DNA of 64,000 bases from Limnohabitans sp. T6-5 (GTDB lineage Bacteria > Pseudomonadota > Gammaproteobacteria > Burkholderiales > Burkholderiaceae_C), in contig NZ_NERV01000003.1 in assembly GCF_003063315.1 (NCBI RefSeq), positions 496,001 to 560,000 on the forward strand. The letters run 5' to 3'. A program made the position numbers and the translations under genes. Under the pieces are notes generated by a model. The model was not told where the DNA came from. It did no database searches and worked only from the letters and a program-made list of their open reading frames with translations. This document shows positions 26,845-37,871 of this stretch, in pieces (position 1 is the stretch's first letter; each line of letters begins with the position of its first letter).

Positions 26845-28890
26845 ATGTCCCAAGTCCTGCAAAGTTTCATCGGTGGCCAATGGATCGGCCAGCAAGGCGC
26901 GCAAGCCCTGCGCAGCGCCATCAACGGCCAGCCGATTTACCACACCCATGCCGAAGCACTCGACTTTGGCGACGCGGTGCATTACGCCCGCACCGTGGGA
27001 CTGCCCAACTTGCTCAAACTCGATTTTCAGGAACGCGCCCAGCGCCTCAAGGCCCTGGCCAAGTACCTGGGTGAGCACAAAGAGCAGCTGTACGCCATTT
27101 CGGCCCACACCGGCGCCACGCGTGCCGACAGTTGGGTGGACATCGAAGGCGGTGCGGGCACTTTGTTTGCGTACTCGGGCATGGGCAGCAACGAGCTGCC
27201 CAGCGGCAACCTGATCCACGAAGGCCCGGCCTTCCCCTTGGGCAAAAAAGGCGGCTTTGCGGGCACACACATCCTGGTGCCACGCGGTGGCATCGCGGTG
27301 CACATCAACGCTTTCAACTTCCCCATCTGGGGCCTCTTGGAAAAGTTCGCGCCCAGCTTTCTGGCGGGCATGCCTTGCATTGGCAAACCCGCTTCGTCCA
27401 CCAGCTACCTGACCGAAGCCATGGTGCGCTTGGTGGAGCAATCGGGCATCTTGCCTGCGGGTTCGCTCCAGTTGGTGATCGGCTCCACCGGCGACCTGCT
27501 GGAACGCCTGAATGGCCAGGATGTGGTCACCTTCACCGGCTCGGCCGACACCGCCGCCATGCTGCGTGTGCACCCCAATGTGGTCAAGCACAGCATCCCG
27601 TTCAATGCCGAGGCCGACTCGCTCAACTGCGCCATCCTCGCGCCCGATGTGACGCCTGACGACGAAGAGTTCGACCTGTTCGTTAAAGAAGTCGCCCGCG
27701 AGATGACCGTCAAGGCGGGCCAGAAGTGCACCGCGATCCGCCGCGCCATCGTGCCGCGCCAGCACCTGGATGCTGTGGTCGAGAAGCTCACAGCGCGTCT
27801 GGCCAAAGTGGTGGTTGGCGATCCATCGGTCGAGGGCGTGAAGATGGGCGCACTGGCCTCGCATTCTCAACAAGCCGACGTGGCCGAGCGCGTGGCCTTG
27901 CTGCGCCAAAGCGCCGAACTGGTGTTTGGTGGCGGTACCGGTTTTGCACCCGTGGGGCAGGGCGTCGAAGGCGGTGCGTTCTTCCAGCCCACGCTGCTGC
28001 TGTGCCAAAAGCCTTTGCACACCGACAGCGTGCACGACGTGGAAGCCTTTGGCCCCGTGAGCACGCTCATGCCCTACGACGGCATTGACGAAGCGCTGCA
28101 ACTGGCCGCACGCGGTCAGGGCAGCTTGGTGGGCACGCTGGTCACCAAAGACCCGCAAATCGCGGCACGCGTCATCCCGGTCGCGGCTGCCTTGCACGGC
28201 CGCTTGCACATCCTTGACCGCGAATCGGCGGTCGAATCGACCGGCCATGGCTCGCCTCTGCCCCCGCTCAAACACGGTGGCCCTGGCCGTGCAGGTGGCG
28301 GTGAAGAACTCGGCGGCATTCGCGCCGTCAAGCACCTGATGCAGCGCACCGCGCTGCAAGGCTCGCCCACCATGATCGCCGCCGTCACGGGCGAGTACAT
28401 GCGCGGCGCCAAGCTGATCGAGACCGAGGTTCACCCCTTCCGTCGCTATTTCGAAGAGTTGCAAATTGGCGAGAGCCTGCTGACCCACCGCCGCACCGTG
28501 GGCGAGGCCGACATCGTGGCCTTTGGCGGCCTGTCGGGCGATTATTTCTACATGCACTTCGACGAGATCGCGGCCAAGGATTCGCCTTTCGGCAAACGCA
28601 TCGCGCACGGCTACTTTGTGCTGTCGGCCGCCGCTGGCCTCTTCGTTTCGCCCGCGCCTGGCCCGGTGCTGGCCAACTACGGTCTGGACACGCTGCGCTT
28701 CGTCAAACCTGTGGGCATTGGCGACACCATCCGGGCGCGTCTGACCGCCAAGCGCAAGATCGACCGCAACAAGAAAGACGCCAACGGCGTGGGTCAAGGC
28801 GTGGTCGCTTGGGATGTCGAAGTGACCAACCAATTGGGCGAAGTGGTGGCCAGCTACGACATCCTGACCTTGGTGGCCAAGAAGGGCTGA
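26845..28890 (+). CDS. paaZ: Bifunctional oxepin-CoA hydrolase / 3-oxo-5,6-dehydrosuberyl-CoA semialdehyde dehydrogenase
   Basis: The 681-residue fusion opens the phenylacetyl-CoA ring. Residues 1 to ~520 are an aldehyde dehydrogenase: IAVHINAFNFPIWG, the Glu-containing FNAEADSLNC and the nucleophilic Cys in VKAGQKCTAIRR near residue 294. Residues ~535-681 are a MaoC-like hydratase (YFEELQIGESLLTHRRTV; FGGLSGDYFYMHFD; KRIAHGYFVLS) that hydrolyses oxepin-CoA. Other paa genes (paaABCDE, G, H, J, K) are not in the window, so it is an isolated unit of the pathway, with a possible operator just upstream. Confidence 0.94.
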   Translation: MSQVLQSFIGGQWIGQQGAQALRSAINGQPIYHTHAEALDFGDAVHYARTVGLPNLLKLDFQERAQRLKALAKYLGEHKEQLYAISAHTGATRADSWVDIEGGAGTLFAYSGMGSNELPSGNLIHEGPAFPLGKKGGFAGTHILVPRGGIAVHINAFNFPIWGLLEKFAPSFLAGMPCIGKPASSTSYLTEAMVRLVEQSGILPAGSLQLVIGSTGDLLERLNGQDVVTFTGSADTAAMLRVHPNVVKHSIPFNAEADSLNCAILAPDVTPDDEEFDLFVKEVAREMTVKAGQKCTAIRRAIVPRQHLDAVVEKLTARLAKVVVGDPSVEGVKMGALASHSQQADVAERVALLRQSAELVFGGGTGFAPVGQGVEGGAFFQPTLLLCQKPLHTDSVHDVEAFGPVSTLMPYDGIDEALQLAARGQGSLVGTLVTKDPQIAARVIPVAAALHGRLHILDRESAVESTGHGSPLPPLKHGGPGRAGGGEELGGIRAVKHLMQRTALQGSPTMIAAVTGEYMRGAKLIETEVHPFRRYFEELQIGESLLTHRRTVGEADIVAFGGLSGDYFYMHFDEIAAKDSPFGKRIAHGYFVLSAAAGLFVSPAPGPVLANYGLDTLRFVKPVGIGDTIRARLTAKRKIDRNKKDANGVGQGVVAWDVEVTNQLGEVVASYDILTLVAKKG

Positions 28891-28919
28891 GTGTCCATCT
28901 GAACAACGGGAGGCGCAGC

Positions 28920-29534
28920 ATGAACTGGTACGACCGCGTGGTGTTGCCCTACCTGATCGATGTGGCTTGCGGCTTGCCCGTGGTGCAAGCGCAGCGGCGC
29001 CAGCTGGTTCCCCAAGCGCAGGGCAGGGTGCTGGAGGTCGGCATGGGCACCGGACGTAATTTGCCGTTTTACGACCGCAGCCGCGTCAGTCGCCTCGTGG
29101 GTGTGGACCCGGCAATGCAAATGCACAGCCTCGCCCGCAAGCGCAGCCAAAAGGCAGGCATTGCAGTCGAGCTGATGGGCCTGTCGGCCGAGCAGTTGCC
29201 CACTGAAGACGCCAGCTTTGACACCGTGGTCTGCACCTACACCCTGTGCAGCATTCCTGATGCGGCGCAAGCCCTGCGCGAGATGCGCCGGGTGCTGGTG
29301 CCCGGTGGAAAGTTGCTGTTTTGCGAACACGGCCGTGCACCTGACGAAGCTGTGCGCCGCTGGCAGGACCGTCTGCAACCGTTCTGGGGGCCTCTCGCCG
29401 GGGGCTGTCATCTTGGGCGTGACATTCCCGCTTTGCTGGACGCCGCAGGCTTTGCGGCCACCACGCAATCGGCCTATCTGGCGGGGCCGCGCCCGATGAC
29501 TTTTCACTATTGGGGCCAGGCGCAGGCTGCGTGA
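28920..29534 (+). CDS. Class I SAM-dependent methyltransferase (UbiE/phospholipid methyltransferase-like)
   Basis: The gene starts at the ATG at 28920 after a GGGAGG ribosome site and encodes 204 residues. The SAM-binding Gly-rich motif I is VLEVGMGTGRNLPFY near residue 40, acidic motif II is LVGVDPAMQMH, and DTVVCTYTLCSIPD follows. The fold matches small methyltransferases of the UbiE or PmtA type. It lies 29 bp after paaZ, probably in the same transcript. The substrate is unknown; lipids or a quinone precursor are possible. Confidence 0.85.
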   Translation: MNWYDRVVLPYLIDVACGLPVVQAQRRQLVPQAQGRVLEVGMGTGRNLPFYDRSRVSRLVGVDPAMQMHSLARKRSQKAGIAVELMGLSAEQLPTEDASFDTVVCTYTLCSIPDAAQALREMRRVLVPGGKLLFCEHGRAPDEAVRRWQDRLQPFWGPLAGGCHLGRDIPALLDAAGFAATTQSAYLAGPRPMTFHYWGQAQAA

Positions 29535-29561
29535 ATTCGCGCATCCGGGATAATCTCGCCC

Positions 29562-29966
29562 ATGAGATCCCCCATTGCCGTCGTTGACGTTGACCGTTGC
29601 GAAACCTGGACCCGTTACAAAAACGGTTTGTGCGACACCTGTGCGGCCAACTGTTGCACCATGCCGGTGGAGGTCAAGCTGGCCGATCTGGTGCGGCTGG
29701 AACTGGTGGACCCCTTTGAAGCCGAGCACGAAGACCCCAAACAGATCGCCAAGCGCCTGTCCAAGGCCGGATTGATCGACCATTTCAACTTCAAAAACAG
29801 CATCTTCAGTCTGGCTCGCCGAGCCAGCGGAGATTGTCAGTTTCTGGATGCCAAGACGCGCCGCTGCACCGTGTACGACAAGCGGCCCAACACTTGCCGC
29901 CTGCATCCTCAAGTGGGGCCTCGTCCCAACCATTGCCCTTACGGGAACAAAGCCCAGTCGCGCTGA
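29562..29966 (+). CDS. YkgJ-family cysteine cluster protein
   Basis: This 134-residue protein has eight cysteines, with CDTCAANCC early, then DCQFLD, RRCTVYDKRPNTCRLHP, and a last HCPYG. This pattern is the YkgJ (zinc- or iron-chelating) family, whose biochemical role is not established. It starts 27 bp after the methyltransferase and ends before a shared terminator with rpoD. Confidence 0.88.
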   Translation: MRSPIAVVDVDRCETWTRYKNGLCDTCAANCCTMPVEVKLADLVRLELVDPFEAEHEDPKQIAKRLSKAGLIDHFNFKNSIFSLARRASGDCQFLDAKTRRCTVYDKRPNTCRLHPQVGPRPNHCPYGNKAQSR

Positions 29967-29977
29967 ACGGTGCAAGG

Positions 29978-30013
29978 AAAAAAGCCTCCTGACTTCGCAG
30001 ACAGGAGGCTTTG
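29978..30013. terminator. Bidirectional terminator between the ykgJ-like gene and rpoD
   Basis: AAAAAAGCCTCCTG and CAGGAGGCTTT form a 9-10 bp stem. The six A residues act as a T-run for the minus-strand rpoD transcript and the three T residues serve the plus strand more weakly. Confidence 0.85.
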
Positions 30014-30033
30014 CGCTTTGAAGGCTGAGCGGC

Positions 30034-32487
<2,454 letters not shown>

Positions 32488-32774
32488 GAACAACCTCAAG
32501 ACTTCAAAACAGACAAGGAAACAGACACAGTCAGCGCCTCATACATCCCGGCGCGGGCTTGTTATGACACAGCGTCAACACCCTATATGGGCGTCAAATC
32601 TGCAATGGCAAGATGGAGGGGCGATCATTTGGAGTGCAGTCCTTGCGGAACGGTGACCGGCCCGCATGGGGGCGTCGCGCTGATGGCGGTGGTCTAGCCG
32701 GAGGTGCTGCTGTCGCTCTTGCCGAAAAAATGGATTATACCCAAATGCAGGTGGACAGCCCCAGGTGCGGGACT
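32488..32774. other. rpoD upstream region
   Basis: This 287-bp gene-free stretch should carry the minus-strand rpoD promoter. Two direct copies of GCGTCAA (near 32572 and 32590) flank a small CCCTATATGGG palindrome. Short open frames here have no recognisable homology. No confident -35/-10 pair is called. Confidence 0.4.
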
Positions 32775-32981
32775 GTAGGTCGGCGGCTTTAGCCCCGACA
32801 AGGGCCTGCGCCGAAGCCTGCAATGTCGGACCTGAAGGTGCCGCCCTGCGGGAGGAACGGTATTTGCAGGTCGGTGGCTTCAGCCCCGACAGGTGCCTGC
32901 GCCGAAGCCTGCAATGTCGGACCTGAAGGTGCCGACCTACGGGAGGAACGGTATTCGTAGGTCGGTGGCTTCAGCCCCGAC
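32775..32981. repeat. Tandem 91-bp REPIN array (2.3 units)
   Basis: Units start at 32775, 32866 and 32957, exactly 91 bp apart; the third is cut after its first REP (ends 32981). Each full unit holds a forward REP (G-T/C-AGGTCGG...GCCCCGAC), a spacer containing GCCTGCGCCGAAGCCTGCAA, an inverted REP beginning GTCGGACCTGAAGGTGCCG, and GGGAGGAACGGTATT. The two full units differ at only a handful of positions. The array lies between rpoD and mogA, both on the minus strand. Confidence 0.9.
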
Positions 32982-32995
32982 ATGTGGCGTAGGCC

Positions 32996-33592
32996 TCAGC
33001 GTGCAGGCCGGATGGCGGTCTTGGGGCGAAAGGCTTTGCAGACTTCGTCTCGGGTTTCCATGTAAGGCCCACCGATCAGATCGACGCAATAAGGCACGGC
33101 GGAAAAGATGCCGTGCACTACAGATTTGCCCTCAGCGTCTTTGAGGCCTTCGAGCGTCTCGGCAATCGACTTGGGCTGGCCTGGCAGGTTGATGATCAGG
33201 CTTTGGCCACGGATCACGGCCACCTGGCGCGAGAGGATGGCGGTGGGCACAAATTTCAGGCTGATCTGGCGCATTTGCTCGCCAAAGCCGGGCATTTCCT
33301 TGTCGGCCACGGCCAGCGTGGCCTCAGGCGTCACATCGCGCAGGGCCGGGCCGGTGCCGCCGGTGGTCAGGACCAAGCTGCAGCCTGCATCGACCAGCTC
33401 GATCAGGGTGGCGCTGATGCGTTCTTTCTCGTCAGGAATCAGGCGCGGCTCAAAGCTGATGGGATTGAGCAGGGCGCGGCTGAGCCATTCTTGCAAGGCG
33501 GGCAGTCCTTTGTCTTCGTACACGCCGGTGCTGGCGCGGTCGCTGATGGAGACAATGCCGATTCGGATCGGGTCGTGCTGCGGCTCACTCAT
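32996..33592 (-). CDS. mogA: Molybdopterin adenylyltransferase MogA
   Basis: This 198-residue MogA/MoaB-family protein shows IGIVSISDRASTGVYEDKG at the start, the LTTGGTGPALRDVTPEAT phosphate-binding block near residue 75, and INLPGQPKSIAETL near residue 130. It adenylates molybdopterin before molybdenum insertion. Its start overlaps the end of darP by 8 bp, so the two are co-transcribed. No other molybdenum-cofactor genes are in the window. Confidence 0.93.
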   Translation of the reverse strand: MSEPQHDPIRIGIVSISDRASTGVYEDKGLPALQEWLSRALLNPISFEPRLIPDEKERISATLIELVDAGCSLVLTTGGTGPALRDVTPEATLAVADKEMPGFGEQMRQISLKFVPTAILSRQVAVIRGQSLIINLPGQPKSIAETLEGLKDAEGKSVVHGIFSAVPYCVDLIGGPYMETRDEVCKAFRPKTAIRPAR

Positions 33593-34238
33593 CGTTGTTC
33601 TCCTCGGAGGTGTCGTCGTCTTCGCCAGTCAGGATGCTTTTGACCAGCTTGAACAGCTCGCGGTAGGCCCGGCTCTGGCGGGGCGCCAGTCCCTGCGACA
33701 CAGCGGCGTTGCTCACCGGCACGGCGTCCTTGCGGGCCTGACGCACCAGCGCACGCAGTTGCTGGGTGTCGGTTTGCGGGTACTGGGCCATCCACTCACC
33801 CACGGCCGTGTCGTCGGCGATCAGGCGGTCACGCCAGGCTTCGGCCAGGTGCAGCGATTGGGTGTCTTTGGCGCTGCCCAGGCGCTGGATGTCGAGCGCT
33901 TCGCGCACGGCTTGCAGTGTTTCGGGGCTGAGCAAGCGCATTTGCTTGCCGATGAACTGCATCTGGCGGCGCTTGCCTTCAAAGTTGGTGATGCGGTTGG
34001 CTTCGACCAGGCCATCGGCCAGTTTGTCCGGGAGTTTGAGCCCGGCCATCAGGTCGCGACGCAAGGTCAGCAATTGCACGCCCAGCTCTTGCAGTTCGGT
34101 GCTTTCGCGTTTGAGCTCGGTTCTGCTGGGGCCTTCCAGTCCGAATTTGAGTTCGCGCTTGAACTCCAGGTCGAGTTCGCTGCCTTCGGCAACAAATTGA
34201 CCACGGACGAAATAGCCTTTTTTGGGTTTACGGGACAT
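33585..34238 (-). CDS. darP: Ribosome biogenesis factor DarP (YjgA, DUF615)
   Basis: The 217-residue protein has the family's N-terminal SRKPKKGYFVRG, a charged helical body, and the RQARKDAVPVS ... RAYRELFKLVK ending. DarP/YjgA associates with late 50S ribosome precursors. It is divergent from pmbA across ~100 bp, an arrangement common in beta- and gammaproteobacteria. Confidence 0.92.
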   Translation of the reverse strand: MSRKPKKGYFVRGQFVAEGSELDLEFKRELKFGLEGPSRTELKRESTELQELGVQLLTLRRDLMAGLKLPDKLADGLVEANRITNFEGKRRQMQFIGKQMRLLSPETLQAVREALDIQRLGSAKDTQSLHLAEAWRDRLIADDTAVGEWMAQYPQTDTQQLRALVRQARKDAVPVSNAAVSQGLAPRQSRAYRELFKLVKSILTGEDDDTSEENNDE

Positions 34239-34342
34239 GACTGGGGGAACTCGTTCTCAAGAACAGCGCGGCGGCTGGGTGGCAAGTATCATAGCGGCCA
34301 CTGCGGGCTGCGCGCTCGCCATCTGCTCCGAGAACTTTTGCC

Positions 34343-35740
34343 GTGAAAAAAACCACCCCAGCCACCGCCTCATCTTCTTTGCCGCACGACGGCTTCAGCT
34401 ATTCGCGTGACCACTTTGAGGCATTGGTGGATAAGGCCTTGAGCCATGCCAAAAAACTGGGCGCCAGCAACGCCGGTGCCGAAGCCTCTGAAGGCTGCGG
34501 TTTGTCGGTCAGCGTGCGCAAGGGCGAGCTGGAAAACGTGGAGCGCAACCGTGACAAATCGCTGGGTGTGACGGTTTACCTGGGCCACCGCAGGGGCAAT
34601 GCCAGCACCTCTGACTTTTCCACCGCAGCGATTGAGCGCACGGTGCAAGCGGCCTACGACATCGCCCGCTTCACGGCCGAAGACCCCACTGCCGGTTTGC
34701 CAGACCTGGAGGACATCGAGACCAACCAGCGTGAGCTGGACCTGTTCCACCCCTGGTCGATCAACAGCGAAGAAGCGGCCAAACTGGCCTTGCAATGCGA
34801 AGCTGCCGCCCTGAAAACCAGCCGCCGCATCACCAACAGCGACGGCGCGGCCGTGTCGGCCCAGCAAAGCCATTTTTTCAGCGCCCACACGCACGGCTTT
34901 CGGGGCGGCTATGCCAGTTCGCGCCACAGCATTTCGGTGGCCCCCATTGCCAAGCTGCCCGGTCGCAATGCCGAGATGCAGCGCGACGCCTGGTACACCT
35001 CGATGCGCTCGGCCGACGAGCTGGCCAGTCCCGAAGCCGTGGGCCGCTACGCCGCAGAGCGCGCCTTGTCGCGTCTGGGGGCTCGCAAAATCGCCACGAC
35101 CGAATGCCCGGTGCTGTTTGAGTCGCCCGTGGCCGCGGGCCTGCTGGGTGGCTTTGTGCAGGCCGTGAGCGGCGGGGCGCTGTACCGCAAGAGCAGCTTT
35201 TTGCTCGACTCGCTGGGCAAGAAGGTGTTTCCCAAGCACATCGACATCGAAGAAGACCCGCACCTGCTGCGCGGCAAAGGCAGTTCGCCGTTTGACGACG
35301 AGGGTGTGCGCTCGGTTCGCCGCAAGGTGGTCAAGGGCGGCCGGGTGGAAGGCTACTTCCTCTCCAGCTACTCGGCCCGCAAACTGGGCATGAAGACCAC
35401 CGGCAACGCCGGGGGCTCGCACAACCTGACGCTGACATCGCGCCTGACGCAGCCGGGTGACGATTTGGACGCCATGTTGCAAAAGCTGGGCACGGGCTTG
35501 TTTGTGATCGAGCTGATGGGCCAGGGCGTGAACTATGTCACGGGCGACTATTCACGCGGCGCCAGCGGCTTTTGGGTGGAAAACGGCCAGATCGCCTATC
35601 CGGTGCACGAAATCACCATCGCGGGCAACCTCAAGGACATGCTCATGGGCATCGAGGCGGTGGGCTCGGACGCCTACAACATGGGCGCCAAGTCCACGGG
35701 CTCCATTTTGGTCAACCGCATGAAGGTGGCAGGCAGCTAA
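34343..35740 (+). CDS. pmbA: TldE/PmbA metalloprotease-related protein
   Basis: The gene begins with GTG at 34343 and encodes 465 residues, standard for PmbA/TldE. It contains the family features GCGLSVSVRKGELENVERN near the N-terminus, and GQGVNYVTGDYSRGASGFW and KSTGSILVNRMKVAGS at the end. TldE forms a heterodimer with TldD, which carries the zinc-binding HExxxH; the complex degrades unfolded peptides and matures some modified peptides. tldD is not in this window. Confidence 0.93.
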   Translation: MKKTTPATASSSLPHDGFSYSRDHFEALVDKALSHAKKLGASNAGAEASEGCGLSVSVRKGELENVERNRDKSLGVTVYLGHRRGNASTSDFSTAAIERTVQAAYDIARFTAEDPTAGLPDLEDIETNQRELDLFHPWSINSEEAAKLALQCEAAALKTSRRITNSDGAAVSAQQSHFFSAHTHGFRGGYASSRHSISVAPIAKLPGRNAEMQRDAWYTSMRSADELASPEAVGRYAAERALSRLGARKIATTECPVLFESPVAAGLLGGFVQAVSGGALYRKSSFLLDSLGKKVFPKHIDIEEDPHLLRGKGSSPFDDEGVRSVRRKVVKGGRVEGYFLSSYSARKLGMKTTGNAGGSHNLTLTSRLTQPGDDLDAMLQKLGTGLFVIELMGQGVNYVTGDYSRGASGFWVENGQIAYPVHEITIAGNLKDMLMGIEAVGSDAYNMGAKSTGSILVNRMKVAGS

Positions 35741-35753
35741 GGCCTGCGGCGCA

Positions 35754-36644
35754 GTGCAGGCTGAACTTTTGGCGGCGCTGGCCGCTTTGTCCTGGGCCGT
35801 GGGCAGTTTGTTTTCGGCCGCAGCCTCCAGCCAACTGGGGGCCTTTGCATTCACACGCTGGCGTTTGTTTTTTGCGCTGACCTTGCTGTGGGCGCTGGCG
35901 CTGTTCACCGGGCAGTGGCGCAGCCTGAACGGCGCGAATGTCGCCTTGCTGGCGCTGTCGGGCTTCATTGGCATCTTCATCGGTGACACGGCCCTGTTTG
36001 CCTGCATGAACCGTTTGGGGCCGCGCCGCAGTGGGGTGCTGTTTGCCACGCACGCCATTTTTTCCACCTTGCTGGCCTGGGTTTTTCTGGGCGAAACCCT
36101 GTGGGGCTGGACCTTGCTGGGCGGCAGTTTGCTGGTCTCTGGCGTGATGGTGGCCATTGTGTGGGGCCGCCGCGAGAGTGAAACCCACGCTTGGGAAAAC
36201 ACCCAAGGCCGTTTGATGACGGGTGTCTTGCTGGGGCTGTTGGCGGCGGTGTGCCAGTCGGTGGCCACCTTGATGATCAAGCCCTTGATGGCCTCGGGGG
36301 TGGACGCGGTGGCGGCGTCTGCCGTGCGTACATCGGCCAGCTTTTTGGCGCATTTGGCGCTGCTTTGGGCCGGGGCGCAGGTGGCGCGGGTGCAAAACCC
36401 GCTGAGCGCCAAAACCCTGTTCAACACCTGGGCCAGTGCGGCCGTGGCCATGGCGCTGGGCATGACCTTGATTTTGCAGGCGCTGCACACCGGGCAAGCC
36501 AATTTGGTGGGCATTTTCTCGTCACTCACACCCATCTTGCTTCTGCCCCTGCTGTGGGGTGTGTACCGCCGCCGCCCGGCCTGGGGGGCTTGGGGTGGGG
36601 CGGTTTTGGCGGTGCTCGGTGCGGCCTTGATTTTGCAGCGCTGA
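35754..36644 (+). CDS. DMT/EamA family transporter
   Basis: This 296-residue membrane protein begins with GTG at 35754, 13 bp after pmbA. It is made of two EamA repeats, about ten transmembrane helices, with conserved Pro/Gly helices such as LSGFIGIFIGDTALF and ALHTGQANLVGIFSSLTPI. It is probably an exporter of a small metabolite or amino acid; the substrate is unknown. Confidence 0.87.
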   Translation: MQAELLAALAALSWAVGSLFSAAASSQLGAFAFTRWRLFFALTLLWALALFTGQWRSLNGANVALLALSGFIGIFIGDTALFACMNRLGPRRSGVLFATHAIFSTLLAWVFLGETLWGWTLLGGSLLVSGVMVAIVWGRRESETHAWENTQGRLMTGVLLGLLAAVCQSVATLMIKPLMASGVDAVAASAVRTSASFLAHLALLWAGAQVARVQNPLSAKTLFNTWASAAVAMALGMTLILQALHTGQANLVGIFSSLTPILLLPLLWGVYRRRPAWGAWGGAVLAVLGAALILQR

Positions 36645-36668
36645 ACAAACAGGGATCTGCGCGCTTGA

Positions 36669-36743
36669 GGCGATGTGCCCGATGGGCCGTTCAGGCAATG
36701 TGCCCGATGGGCCGTTCAGGCGATGTGCCTGATGGGCCGTTCA
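36669..36743. repeat. 25-bp tandem repeat, three units
   Basis: Three units of GGCGATGTGCCCGATGGG + CCGTTCA start at 36669, 36694 and 36719; unit 2 has GGCAAT and unit 3 has TGCCTG as single-base changes. The last three bases of unit 3 are the stop codon (complement of TCA) of the minus-strand deacetylase-like gene. It is a small minisatellite between convergent genes. Confidence 0.9.
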
Positions 36744-37865
36744 GGCCCAGTGTTTTTGCCGGATGTCTTCAAAATACCCCGCCAATGACTGCACCAGCCG
36801 GGCCTGTTCGATCTGCAGCTTTTGTGCCGGCATTTGGTCGTGCTGTCCGGTAAACGGGCAGACCACTTCGGTTTTTATCCCGGTCATCTGCTCCAGCACC
36901 GACATGCCCCAAAACGGCACCGAAACCGGGCAATAACCGCCTTCATGCGTCATGACCACGCGGCCTTGCGCGTGCTTGCGGGCCATGGCCAGCACCGCAT
37001 CGGTCATCCAGCGAAAGGCCACACCGTCGAGCATCATGCGGCCCAGGGGGTCAAAGCGTCCGGCATCGTAGCCGCAGGCCACGATGATCAATTCGGGCTG
37101 GTAGGCGTCCAGCGCCGGGAGGATGACTTTTTCAAACGACTCGCGGTAAGCCCCGAAGCCGCAACCGGGCGGCAGCGGAATGTTGATGTTGTAGCCCGCG
37201 CCTGCGCCTTGGCCGAGTTCGTCGGCCTCGCCTTTGACGAACAAATAGCCTGCTTGCTGGTGCACCGAAATCGTCAGCACATCGCTGCGGTTTTCAAAAC
37301 ATTTTTGGGTGCCGTTGCCAAAGTGCACGTCCCAGTCCACGATGGCCACGCGCTTGAGCCCATGCACCTCGATCGCGTGGGCGGCGGCCAGCGCGGCATT
37401 GGCAAAGACGCAAAAACCCATGCCTTGCTCAGGTTCTGCATGGTGGCCTGGGGGGCGCGTCAGGGCGTAGGCCATTTGCGCTTGGCCCTGCATGACCGCG
37501 TCCACGGCCGTGAGGGCGCAACCGGCCGAGCGGCGCGCGGCGGCCCAGCCGTTGGACGAGATGGGCGCGCCAATGCCGGTGTCGCCGCCACCGGCCAGGG
37601 CGATCTGCTCGACCTTGGCCACATAGCTGGCGCTGTGCAGGCGGGTGAGTTCGTGCACTTGCGCGTCGCGTGCCGGAATGACATTCAGATCGTGCACCAG
37701 GCCCGATTGCTGGATCAGGTTGTGCAGGCGCCGCTTGGGGTCGGCGTTTTCGATGTGGCGGTTGTAGGGCTCCACAAAGCCGCCGGGTTTGAGCATCAGG
37801 GCGTAGTTGCCCGGGTCGTGCCAGAAGCAGATTTCGTCGGTGATGTAAGCGGTGGGTGAGGTCAT
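36741..37865 (-). CDS. Histone deacetylase superfamily amidohydrolase (acetylpolyamine amidohydrolase-like)
   Basis: This 374-residue Zn2+-dependent deacetylase-fold protein contains TRPPGHHAEP (tandem catalytic His), IVDWDVHFGNGTQ (metal Asp and His), ISVHQQAGYLF, and VACGYDAGRFDPLGRM (second metal Asp). Bacterial relatives remove acetyl or acyl groups from polyamines or other amines. Six bases separate its start from tctA upstream on the same strand, so it is the last gene of the tctC-tctB-tctA operon; hydrolysis of an imported acylated amine is a reasonable inference. Confidence 0.88.
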   Translation of the reverse strand: MTSPTAYITDEICFWHDPGNYALMLKPGGFVEPYNRHIENADPKRRLHNLIQQSGLVHDLNVIPARDAQVHELTRLHSASYVAKVEQIALAGGGDTGIGAPISSNGWAAARRSAGCALTAVDAVMQGQAQMAYALTRPPGHHAEPEQGMGFCVFANAALAAAHAIEVHGLKRVAIVDWDVHFGNGTQKCFENRSDVLTISVHQQAGYLFVKGEADELGQGAGAGYNINIPLPPGCGFGAYRESFEKVILPALDAYQPELIIVACGYDAGRFDPLGRMMLDGVAFRWMTDAVLAMARKHAQGRVVMTHEGGYCPVSVPFWGMSVLEQMTGIKTEVVCPFTGQHDQMPAQKLQIEQARLVQSLAGYFEDIRQKHWA

Positions 37866-37871
37866 GAGGGG

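Noticed and set aside
32775..32981. CRISPR-like array
   Set aside because: The repeated unit is 91 bp with no unique spacers, contains inverted REPs, and no cas genes are present.
36669..36743. CRISPR-like or iteron origin
   Set aside because: The three 25-bp units are contiguous without spacers, and there is no replication gene nearby.
36741..37865. True histone deacetylation role
   Set aside because: The fold is shared by bacterial acetylpolyamine amidohydrolases. Context with a transporter and aminotransferase favours small-molecule metabolism.
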